The notes under the pieces were generated by a model. It was not told the origin of the DNA. It was given only the letters and a program-made list of their open reading frames with translations, and searched no databases. Below are positions 1 through 10,360 of a DNA stretch of 64,000 bases, one piece after another. The DNA is from Paraescarpia echinospica (lineage: Eukaryota; Annelida; Polychaeta; Sabellida; Siboglinidae): contig CM034534.1 of NCBI GenBank assembly GCA_020002185.1, positions 30,523,851 to 30,587,850 of the forward strand, given 5' to 3'. Every line of letters begins with the position of its first letter. Positions within the stretch are counted from its first letter, which is position 1. A program made the translations under genes and the position numbers.

Positions 1-434
1 ACCAGAATTGTACAATTCTGGTATATACCGGGAGTGCGCTTTCTAGCTGACTTGATCACGTTTCGTGACCGTCCAGGTGCGTGTGTTACCGACGACAGCG
101 ACTGAAATTGTTTGCATCAAAAGGGCAATGTTGGAAGTGGTCTTTGCACGATTTGCGTGCAGAGTCGTTGATTCGGCCAATACGGCAATAGCTAGTAGGT
201 AAGTACTGAGTAGTTTAACTGATACTGAATAATCATCTAACAAAGCCTGAAGTCAAACAAAATTGAACGTGACTGGTTAATAATTATTTTAGTAACGAAT
301 AATTAAAACTTAAATAGAAAAATTGCAATTATACTTTGACCTTTGATCTTTGTAAAAAATACTCTGATTTTTATCAAACTATGTCCGACCGTTTTCTTTA
401 CAAACTTATGTTCTTGACAAGGTGTGTGCATCCT

Positions 435-475
<41 letters not shown>

Positions 476-2289
476 ATTGGCAAACACTAGTGTTCGAGCG
501 ACCTGCATAGTTTATGTAAATAAGCAAATAGCAAGCTACCATGCACTTATAGTTGTATATTTAGGACATTGTGCAATGTATTAATGATATAACAATACTG
601 AATTGGAATTGTATTAATAACAAATATATGTATTATACTGCAGTGAATTGCTTCATTTGTTTGTTTGGCTGTAATAGTTATATGAGTGACCAACCACACC
701 AGGAAGTGTAGTCATACACAGTGTAAGACTACAGTTCGAGATGTGGTTGTTCTTTTGGTGAGAACCCGCTGTGCTTAACACTGCTTTCTCGATGGCTGCC
801 ACTGCCATTGATGTTCAGATAATGAAGTCTGTCCAGTCAATTAACCGAAACGATCAAACATACAGACTGACATGATGCATTAGTTCTAACTAATCATTTA
901 ATTAAATGTACAACCAATAAAACATGGATACATCTTCAATATATCATACCCAACATTTTCTGATTAATTAAGTGGTGCCATTACAGAAGATGCCATTTGT
1001 CAGAAGTCATATAATTACTTGTTGCTACTGACAGCAAAAATGTGCCAATCATATGTGCCTATACATGTTACTACTGACAGTATATATATATATATACATC
1101 AGTAATCTGCCGAACATTACCAATCGTTTGTTTTGATACAGTACTTGTTCCTACTGACAATAAATATGGAATCCACCTTCACCTAAATATACACCAATCA
1201 TCTGTGCATTACTTGTTCTTGCTGACTGTACATGTACATCGATCATTTGTTGCAATACATCACGTGTTCCTACTGACAGTAAAGATACACCAATCACATT
1301 GTTTGATTTGTTTCTGCTGACAGTACACCAATCATCATTGGCAGTGAGATCGGAGTGTGCAAAGGGTCATCCACCGCAAGAGGATGCTTATGGTCAATCT
1401 TGGAGAAGACACATTTGAATCTGATAGAAACTTTACACATATGCGTGGTCGTGATGGGTGTTCACGTAGACAAGATGTCACCATTAACTATACCTGCATT
1501 TACAAATTGTTGCACTTGTGAAATAAATACCGGATCCTTTGTATTTTGAACTTTCGACATCGATTGTCAATTGTTGTGACAGCATTGGTGGCACCAAAAG
1601 TGACATATGTAATATTTTTGAGTGGACACTTTGAATACTTCGTGGATATTTCTAGTGGATACTTCTAAGCAAATCCATCATCTGAAAGGATTATGCAATG
1701 ACTTGAAATACATTTTATTAATCTTTGTTGATGTCCTTATATTTAACAACATTCATCTATTGCATAATATGAAGTGAATGTTGATTATCATTTTAGTGGA
1801 TCTATATAGTATATGTTCTACGTAGAGTGAAGGCCACCACCGATAGATTATATTATTACATCACAACTTTATACTTTATTTTTTGTGACTTCATTTCCGT
1901 CCACCAGTAAGACATGCCTGTGACCTTGGCAAAAAGGTGGGGGCTTCACAAGGCGATGACATATAGCAAGGGTTCCTAGCCTTTTTCTCTCTAGTCACCT
2001 TCTCTCGCCGACTCATGAGAGGATCAACCGGGTACCCCATTCACAGAGACAGTGGACAGAAACAAAGTCAGAAAAAAATTCAATATAATATTATAACAAT
2101 GTCCGGGAGGTCCATATTTTTGACACACGAAACTTATTCGTAGAAAATTATTCACGTGTCTTTAGTTGACTGATACGTATTACTGTACTATAACTTCACG
2201 GACAGTTTAAGTAATGTACAAAAACTCCACTTGATTGCTGGTTCGGCAAGTGTTTATGAGTTTTTATACGTTTTGACTACATTTCCTGT
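1..2289. other. No gene recognised; degenerate repeats
   Basis: AT-rich sequence without a convincing ORF. It holds a (TA)n run at 438-471 and an irregular tandem array at 1010-1345. If gene A continues leftward this would be intronic, but no prominin-like exon was seen. Confidence 0.5.
1010..1345. repeat. Irregular tandem repeat, roughly 65-75 bp units
   Basis: The phrase ACTTGTTCCTACTGACAGTA followed by ACACCAATCAT.TGT recurs about five times with substitutions and short indels. Diverged, so old. Confidence 0.55.
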
Positions 2290-2668
2290 GATACTGCCAT
2301 GCTGATTCGGTCAGCCGTGACCGCTGCAGCCAGAACAATGTGCCGACCAAGCATGACTATATGACACTACAGCAGCAGCAGGACATGATCAGGTACACTG
2401 CCAGCTGCCAGTCAATAGCTTCGCCATTCCTTTGCATCATGCGTGAACGCCAATACTTGGAGGACACTGGTCAATCACGGCATTGCCGCCCGGTTGCCTA
2501 CGAGACGCGGCTGCCGAGGCGGCGCTTGGAAACAACGAGTGATTGAACTTGTGGTCAGACATCGACCATACCACGGCCGGCCATGCACACGCCATTGTGA
2601 CAACAACTTAAGACACATGCGCCTAGAACAATGGGATTCGCCCACTCCACACAGTACTCCTTCGGTTA

Positions 2669-3484
2669 ATGGGGCTCTGCGAAATATATTGGGCCTCGTC
2701 AACGCCTGTTCCATTCGCAATAAAGCATACGTCTTTAGCGACCACGTCATTGACGCCATCTTTGTTCTCGTGGCAGTCACCGAGGCTCAGCCCGGGAGAT
2801 AAGGATACAAAATACAGTGAAAGAGTTAACACCGATCGGCAACAATTTCGTGCATGCACCCAGAAAGAACCGGCGATGGGTGGCATTGTCTTCTTATACA
2901 GTTCGATCTTTAAAGTTCCCGTCAACAACAACAAACAGCCGATGCAATCGTTCGAATGTACGGACATCGACGTCACGTCGCCCGCTAGCGTCATCAATCT
3001 GATCATTATATATCGCCCACTTCGGTTGAGCAAAAACAAACTCTCTCATGCCGAATTTCTTGCCGGGTTTGCATCCTTCGTTGACTGTTATGCCATGATG
3101 TCGTGCCGTTTCACGATGATCGGAGACTTCAACATACACTGGGACAAACCGTCCGACTGCATTGTGAAGCATTTCATCAAGTTAATCGACTCTGTTAACA
3201 TAACCCAACACATTCGCGAACCTACACACATCGATGGCCACATTATCGACTTGGTCCTCACAAGGGCAGAGAACCACGGAATCGTTTCCACCAAAACTTC
3301 GTCGCTTCTTTCCGATCATTTTTGGATTGAGTGCGTTATCCACATTATAAAAACCAAGTGTTCCAAGGAAACTAATAACGTATCGGAAATATACGATATG
3401 AACGGGCTCCTTGCCACTACCACAAAACGACATCATGCAAGAACTCGAATTTCGTCATTTTCTTCTCAGCAAAGGTCGAGATGA
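2669..3484 (+). pseudogene. LINE apurinic-type endonuclease domain, broken
   Basis: The C-terminal half of the endonuclease is readable: IYRPLRLSKN, MIGDFNIHWDKPSD, HIREPTHIDGHIIDLVLTRA and SLLSDHFWIE. The GDFN and SDH motifs carry active-site Asn/Asp and His residues. The N-terminal part (LGLVNACSIRNK) is in another frame around 2690-2800. Confidence 0.8.
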
Positions 3485-3541
3485 TTCAGGGGACGCTAGG
3501 TGTTAAGTTAGTTCTCTGTTTGTCATCAGAACACTACAGTC

Positions 3542-3891
3542 ATGTCTGGACGCGGTAAGGGAGGAAAGGCGAAGGGAAAGAGCAAGACAGGCTCGTCGCA
3601 TGCCGGACTTGAGTTCCCCGTCGGTCGTATTCATCGTCATCTGTCGGAGCCGGAGCGCCCGTCTACCTGACTGCCGTCATGGAGTATCTGGCTGCTGAGG
3701 TTCTCGAGCTGGCAGGAAACGCAGCCCGCTACAACAAGAAGTCGAGGATCAACCCCCGTCACTTGCAGCTCGCCATCCGTAACGACGAGGAGTTGAACAA
3801 GCTCCTGTCTGGCGTCACCATCGCCCAGGGTGGTGTACTGCCGAACATCCAGGCGGTGCTTCTGCCGAAGAAGACCCAGAATGCCCACTAG
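3542..3891 (+). pseudogene. H2A: Histone H2A pseudogene inside the CR1-like element
   Basis: Starts [20 protein letters not shown] and continues to [10 protein letters not shown]. About 25 bases coding for the KGNYAER stretch are missing, shifting the frame into a TGA. The frame resumes at VGAGAPVYL and runs through [33 protein letters not shown] and [17 protein letters not shown] to a TAG. Total 350 bp versus about 375 expected. Some 5' UTR-like sequence precedes the ATG (3500-3541); no histone 3' stem-loop is visible. Intronless, so either a retrocopy or a fragment of an intronless replication-dependent gene. Nucleosome core function is lost. Confidence 0.88.
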
Positions 3892-3896
3892 ACGAC

Positions 3897-5480
3897 ATTC
3901 TGGTCTCGAAACAAAAACCCCGCCGCCACATCTACCCTAGATGTCGATAAGCAGCAGATCTCCAGTGTACCACGATTACACACGTTCGCTACAGCGTGGA
4001 TATCTGATATCCGCAGTCTCATCATCAAGTCGCCAACGACATATTGCTCGCTCGACCCACTGCCAACATGGCTACTTAAAGATGTTTCAGACGGATTAGC
4101 GCAAATTCTTACGCAACTGACTAATTCATCCACCAAATACGGTGTCATCCCTCGTTGCCTAAAACATGCTGACATCATCCCGTTACTACAGAACCCTAAT
4201 TTAGATGTTGACAACTTGACACATTACAGACCAGTCTCGAATCTCTCTTTTATCTCCAAGTTGCTCGAGAGACAGGTTACACGGTGCCTACTCGATCCCA
4301 GAACTGCAAACGACCTATCGACCTTACCACTCAACTGAAACTGCTCTAATGCTTATACAGAATGACATTCTCCAGGCATCAGACCGGCGGTACGGGGTGA
4401 TACTCGTGCTACTCGATATGTCTGCCGCAATTGACACCGTTGACCACGACATCCTGATCTCGCGTCTAGAAAAATGCATCGGTATGACTGGTTCCGCAAT
4501 AGAATGGGACCGCTCATACTTGTCCGATCGAACACAATCCGTGATAATACCAGGCGGTGTTTCCGACCATTCAAATATCGCTTTCGGTGTCCCCCAAGGC
4601 GCAGCACTGAGGCCATTGCTTTTCACCATCTACACGTCCCTAATCGGCGATATCATCAGACAACACAACTTGAACTATCATGTGTACGCAGACGTCACAC
4701 AGCTGTACATCAAATTTGACATCACCGATGAAAACGACATACCGTCATCTTTACGTACAATCGAACACTGCGTCAACGACGTCCGCGCGTGGATGTACAC
4801 CAATTTACTGAAAGTCAACGAGGACAAAACAGTCGCGCATCACGCACCAACCAGAAGAAACACAACATCGGCGTTGCTTTCGACGTTGAAATGTTGATGG
4901 TACGTCAAATGCAACACGTATGCCGTACCGCATCCTATCACCTGTGGAACATTGCTTCCACACGATCGTGTCTACCGGAGAAAGCAGCGACTCGAATAAT
5001 ACATTCATAGGTGATTTCAAGACTCGACTACGGGAATGCTCTGCTGTTCGGCATTTCAGACGTTCTTATATCTAAACTGCAGAGTGCAGAACTCAGCAGC
5101 TCGATTGATAGTCCGCTGCAACAGGCGAGAGCACATCACCCCGGTGCTAAAGAACCTCCATTGACTTCTGGTGAAACAGCGTATCGTATACAAAATACTG
5201 CTGCTTTCGTTCCAAGCCCAACATGGCATTGCACCGTCGTACATCACCGACTTGCTCGATGCGTACCGACCAGCACGTGCACTACGTTCTGCCAACAACA
5301 ACGACATGTGTGTGCCGCCAGCCCGCCATCAAAGAACAATACGGCGATCGATCTTTCTCATTTCGGCCCCACGGATATAGAACACTCTTCCGTCAGAATT
5401 AAAGTCAGTTACAGCGCTAGTCGCATTCAAGCGACTTTTAAAAACCCACCTCTTCCGTGTAGCATTCCACGTTTAGTTTA
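3897..5480 (+). pseudogene. CR1-like reverse transcriptase, broken
   Basis: Visible RT blocks: HYRPVSNLSFISKLLE, GVILVLLDMSAAIDTVDH, FGVPQGAALRPLLF and YHVYADVTQLY. The YADD catalytic pair is YADV, and the S.AFDT block reads AAIDT. At least three frames are needed to follow it, and the tail shows the CR1-type PARALRSA segment. Confidence 0.8.
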
Positions 5481-5785
5481 GTCTATGAACTCGAACATAA
5501 AATTTGTTTTTAAATAATATTTATTATCATTTAACTAACTTATTTATGTCTTATGATATACATATTATGTCACGTTTATGTCTCTTATATCCGCTTACCA
5601 CATACTGTTTTGCCTATGCATTATGCACCACGGTTTTTGCAATTTCTTTATTTGTTATTATCATTTATTTAACTAGCTAAATTTAACATTCATGTATTAA
5701 TGTATTTTAGCGCCCCGGAGTGGACTTTTATCTAGATTTGTGGCGCTCTACAAGTTGACTCATTATTATTATTATATTATTTCAC

Positions 5786-7228
5786 AACGTTATGCACCAA
5801 ATGTTATAATAAGAACACGGGTAACTAGCTACGGTAAGGTAGCTAGTTATTGTTTTGATTGGCAAAGCCGGTTAGGCCAAAACTGAGGCCAGTTGTCAGT
5901 GTCTCAGATCGTCGGCGACGATACCGAACACGTGCGCTCGCGATGCCCAAGACGAAACGTAAATAAATCGGCGGATTAGAAACACTCAAATCACATTATT
6001 CATGTTCATTCGTAGTTTATCATAATCACATTTCTTATTACATTTCGATTTACAATATATCGCATATATGTTTATATATAAAGACGTTGAAATACAAATA
6101 TGTGACTATATTGTTGTCGTATTGATACATGACTGAACCCGTCACTCGACATGAGCTGGTTTCGGCATGTCGCTTCCTCGCCGCCGCCCGCGCCGCCCTG
6201 CAAATTATTATATTATGACAAGTTTCCAGGTCTATTTTCCCGAATATTACTCGGTGCTTAGTTATACATAGAAAAATCGACCAAAGATGGGCATGTGTCT
6301 TTGACCAAGAATTATGCTTTAATGTTCAATGTCTTTCCATGTTCGTCACATTCGTATTTAGTTTTGCAATCAGCGTTCAAAGGTGACCACCACAGATTCT
6401 TGCAGAGCTTGCCACCGGTGGACGCGACAAAATCATTATCTATACCATGCTTTTTCTCTGGGAATCCTTCCGTTAAAGTATTTGAAAAGTTGTTTCCACT
6501 TATAGTATATCCAGTAGCCATTCAGTGCATTCGATTTTTCTGTTTTTCTGTTTTTGTATGCAGTTCGTCGGTTTTTCTGGGAGCTATGCCGAATCGCCTA
6601 TTGAATTACATTGTGCGGCGGTGAGTGGCGTTTCACGCCTCAAACCACTCGGCGCTGGAGCGTAATGAATAAATGAAAGTTTATTCAACAACAACAACAA
6701 CAACAACAACATAATACATGCACAGTAAGGTGTGCTGCTACTGCTGAAAGGACATAGCTGTAGACATATACTTATATGTTGCTATGCCTTTCACAAAATA
6801 ATATTCATAACTCATATATAAACTTGTTACCATAGTGTTTGTGTTACTAATACATTGGTTTAACAAAAAGTCATCTTCAATTAACTATTTATAGATATGT
6901 AGAAAGTAATGACAACTTGAGTGTCAAAGGCTTTTTTTAGGTCGATAAAATGTCAACGAAGAAATTGTTAAAATGGTTATTATTATTATTATTATTATGT
7001 GCACTTTCGCGTGGCAGACGTGATGTAGTTCGCGTCTGTTTCGCTCGTGCCATTCCGCACGAAATGTACCATCACAGTTCCTTTGTAGAAGTGGAATAAA
7101 TAGATATATAAATAAATAAAAATATTTAAATGAATAGATACATGTATAATTAAAATGTCCATATGATAAAAAATATATATATAAAATAATCGTTAAAAAG
7201 TCAGTAGAAATTGCGCTAAATTGCTTTC
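5786..7228. other. Mostly unassigned sequence with microsatellites
   Basis: Holds a (CAA)n run at 6690-6712, TTA/ATT runs near 6970-6995 and an unassigned short ORF at 6312-6521. No prominin exon was recognised. Confidence 0.45.
6312..6521 (-). other. Unassigned short ORF with cysteines
   Basis: A 69-codon frame containing GKLCKNLWWSPLNADCKTKY then ECDEHGK, with three cysteines and aromatic residues, more protein-like than the flanks. Not recognised. It could be a diverged exon or an element fragment. No clear splice sites frame it. Confidence 0.25.
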
Positions 7229-9825
7229 TTATTTTGAAATGGCCAGCCCCAATTGTCGCCACTGTTCACGGTCGAGTGCGCGCAGAGCGTCGACATCGGC
7301 ACGGCAACGTAGCGTACGCCCTATGCGTCGCAGGTCCGCGCTCAGCGCTGTCGGCAGAGTCGTTCGCGGTCGAACCATGTATGTCGTGACACCTGTGTCC
7401 ACGGCGAAATAGTTGTCGATCGCTTGCTGAGCGGGTGCATCTGGTGGCATACGGAGCACGTGCCCGAATAGACTTCATCTCGCAGTTATGACAGCTTCGC
7501 TGATGGGACGGCATCGGCAACGGTGGTACAGTGCCTCGTAGGAAATGCGATGTGGCCAACATATGCCGATGATCTGGCGTAGATGACGACGGTGGTACTC
7601 ATCCAGATGATCTAGTTCTGATTTCGTGAGTCCCCATGTACCCATGTTGTACGTCAGCACGGGCACAACGAAGGATGAGTATAGCCGTAGCCGCAGCTGT
7701 AGAGAGATTTGTGATTGCCTAAACCACAGTGTCCACAGCTTGCGGAAGGCGACGTTGGCCAGCTGCTTTCGGCGAGAGACGTCTTCGGCTTCACCGAGGA
7801 GCGATCCAAGCTTGCGTGTCATACGCCACTCTTCCTGAATGCGGTCAGTGTGTTGGCTGATACTTGTTCGTTCTGTTTTCGACGCGTTGATCGTCAGCGA
7901 CCACTCCGCCAAGCAAGCTGGCGCGATGCGCTCGATCTCGTCGAGGAACGAACGAGAAGAGCTGACGAAGTCCGTGTCGTCAGCGTACTCGACGTCCAGC
8001 GGTAGGGTGGCATTGGCTGGTGGACGTGTCGGGAGGCGCGAACGAAGGTCACGGAGTGCCGCTTCGAGGTACACAATGAATAACACCGGGCTGAGGCTGT
8101 CGTCTTGCGGCGTCCCGATGGATATGGCGAATGAATGACAATCGCCTGTTGAGAGACGCGGCTCGAGCAACGTGGCGGCGAGTAGGAAGCGAATCATCCG
8201 CAGTTCCGACTCGCCGAGGAATGTTTGTAGCGTATCAAGCCGCTTGTCGCGACGTATGGTGTCGAAGGCGAGACTCAGGTCGATGCCGAGGAATTCGATT
8301 GATACGTGCTGACGCTGCGCTTTAGCACAGAGCCAACGATACCCGAAGACTACGTCGGCCGAGCTGCGTCCGCTTCGGAATCCCGATTGCGACGGCGACA
8401 GGTAGTCGTCAACTTTCGGCGCGATCCTCGATAGAACGATGAGAGACAGTGTCTTTCGGAGTACTGATAGTAAGACTATCGGATGCACACTCGTTAGTGG
8501 ACCTATTGGTTTGCCCGGCTTCTGTATTAATACGAGCACACCTTTGCCTAGGTCGAGCGGTTCGTGTTTTTCCAGCGCATCGTTGAAAGTGCTGGCAATC
8601 GTGTCTGCTAGCAGGCCAGCCGTGCATTTGAAAAATTCCGCCGGTATGCCGTCTTGCCCGCTGGCTCGGCCGCTGTTCAATTTCTCGATCGCTCGCTTGA
8701 CTTCTTCTGTTGTGATTGGGTCTGCCAGTCGCGATGGTCTTCCGGTGAAGGCAGGCAGTTCTTCTATAGCTTCGTCGCTGAACTGGCGACTGAAGTGTTC
8801 GGTGACCCGCGCGTTCAGTTAGGCTGTGTTACAGATAACTCATCCAGCGTCGTCGTGGATCGTTAGTTTGACGGGAGGTTTCCTCGTCATCTCATGAACG
8901 GCACGAAACAGTTTTGTGCCATCGTGGAGACGTTCAACTTCTGACGCTAGCCTGTCTAGTCTCGCTGAGGCGTTATCGCCAGCTTGTCGGCGCATAGCGT
9001 GCAAGATTGTGTTGCGCTGGTGCTTCAGTTCGCACCGGCGGATGGCGTTTAGAGTGTTCTGTAGCCATAGTTTCAACTTGCGTTGTTCCTCTGACATTGC
9101 CGCCATTTCAGCACAGTGTGGGACACCTCGTCTGGCCGCCGGGGCGGTCCGACCGATGGTCAGTTCCGCCGCCGACTTCTGAACATGTTCTACCGTGTTC
9201 CATCTCGAACTAGCTGACGTGTTCGTATTGACTTCCGATAGTGCTTCCAACACGACGTCACGAAACCGTGCGCGGAAGGGATCGCTGGCTAACAACTCGG
9301 TGTTGTAGCGAACGTGTTTCGCAGAGCGCAACTTCTCGATTCGACCCCAAACGTTGAACATTTGCCTGAGATCGAGCTTTGCGACGAGCAGGCGGTGGTC
9401 ACTATCGAGTAAAGTGCCGGCGTATGATCGGGAGTCTGTCAAGAGCCTTTTGTGTGTATGTCGGCAAATTACAAAATCGATCACATTGTATATGGGTACA
9501 GTGTGACCTGTCGTCACATCGCGGCGCTGTCCTTGCCATGTTGTTTTGTGACGAGCGGCGTGTTGGAATGCAGTGTTGCAGACAAACAGGCCGTGTACCT
9601 CGAGAAAGTCGGCGAGGGCTATGCCGGTGATGTTCCGTCTACCACGCGAGTGTTTTCCCATGAATTCCTCGTCGAACTTCTTGTAACCGAGCTTGCTGTT
9701 GAAATCACCAGCGATGTAAAATAGGGCATTCGACGAGTACTGCGACGTCAGACTTGCGAGTTCGGCGAAGAACTCGTCTTGCTCGGCATTGTTGGTGTTA
9801 ATGCGCTGCGACGTCGGGCAAATGG
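7229..9825 (-). mobile_element. RTE-like non-LTR retrotransposon, 5' truncated
   Basis: A single minus-strand frame spans most of the element: endonuclease (about 9825-8840: GDFNSKLGY, MGKHSRGRRN, TWQGQRRD, IYNVIDFVICR, SDHRLLVAKL), linker, RT (8680-7475) and C-terminal end (LFGHVLRMP, finishing DREQWRQLGL). Only three nonsense codons interrupt it: two near 8820-8842 and one near 7460-7475 where Trp is expected. No frameshift was needed. RT motifs include QSGFRSGRSSADV, DLSLAFDTI, GTPQDDSLSPVLF and an intact YADDTD. 5' end is cut at about 9825, joining another LINE fragment. Fairly young. Superfamily assignment (RTE or a related clade) is by pattern. Confidence 0.8.
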
Positions 9826-10062
9826 TTAGCTATTTCTTTATTTTCTATTACTACTAGGTTTTCACAAACATGAAACTTGTTAAAATATGTCGTATCAGAT
9901 TTTCTTTTATCTATTATGCTGTTAAGAGTTTTCCATGTATCCCTTGTATTAGTCTTACTAAGTAATGGCGGCGCCCAGTGCCGATATTTGCTAAGTTTGA
10001 AAAAATATTTAAAATATACCGCGATGCTGTGCTCATCAAATCATGGTGATAATGTAGTGTAG
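9826..10062 (-). mobile_element. Small LINE fragment (endonuclease-RT linker)
   Basis: Minus-strand reading gives KYRHWAPPLLSKTNTRDTWK, then LNSIIDKRKS and VIENKEIAN, the typical linker between endonuclease and RT in CR1/Jockey-type LINEs. The RTE-like element begins right next to it, suggesting it inserted here. Confidence 0.55.
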
Positions 10063-10299
10063 ATGGTATGTTCTCATGTTTGGGCTAAGGTTGTTCAAGC
10101 GCTTCATCCCCCCTTTAACATACGTGGTATTTCAAAAACAAATATAACACATAACCTTTTCTTATTAGGAGTCGTATAGATGAACGTTTGGCTTCCGAGA
10201 TGCAAATCATCTAGGAGGGAAATGTTATCATACACACATACACACGCTAACTCGATTATATTTAGAATTTGTTAGTATTATGTGTATTTTAATACTTAC

Positions 10300-10360
10300 T
10301 GTTTATTTCGACGAACGATTTATTAGTCACTCGTTTGCCAATAACTTCAAATACCGCGAT
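10300..10360 (-). CDS. prom: Prominin-like A, exon 10 (last one located)
   Basis: 61 bp, phase 0 to phase 1, acceptor GTATTGCAG and donor GTAAGT. It encodes [20 protein letters not shown], one codon shorter than gene B exon 10. No exon 11 equivalent was recognised between here and the left edge, where LINEs at 2290-5785 and 7229-9825 occupy much of the sequence. Confidence 0.72.

Larger units (their letters stand above)
2290..5785 (+). mobile_element. CR1-like non-LTR retrotransposon, degenerate, with an H2A insertion
   Basis: Plus-strand remnants in the order of a CR1 ORF2: endonuclease (about 2680-3484), RT (about 3897-4897) and C-terminal tail (5011-5480, SRLDYGNALL and AYRPARALRSANN). 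A 3' UTR follows, ending in AGCGCC...GGCGCT and a TTATT-rich tail near 5785. Several frameshifts are present and the catalytic YADD is YADV, so it is dead. The endonuclease-RT linker region is occupied by a histone H2A pseudogene. Same subfamily as the minus-strand copy at 26470-31350. Confidence 0.8.

Noticed and set aside
43..243. 66-codon minus-strand ORF as a possible further prominin A exon
   Set aside because: No similarity to gene B exons 11-13 and no matching splice sites in phase.
2475..3039. Minus-strand ORFs of 101 and 138 codons
   Set aside because: Antisense shadows of the CR1 5' region; no family motifs.
3182..3436. Minus-strand ORFs across the endonuclease region
   Set aside because: Shadows of the plus-strand endonuclease, which has recognisable motifs.
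7839..8325. Plus-strand ORFs opposite the RTE-like RT
   Set aside because: GC-rich antisense shadows of a recognised RT.
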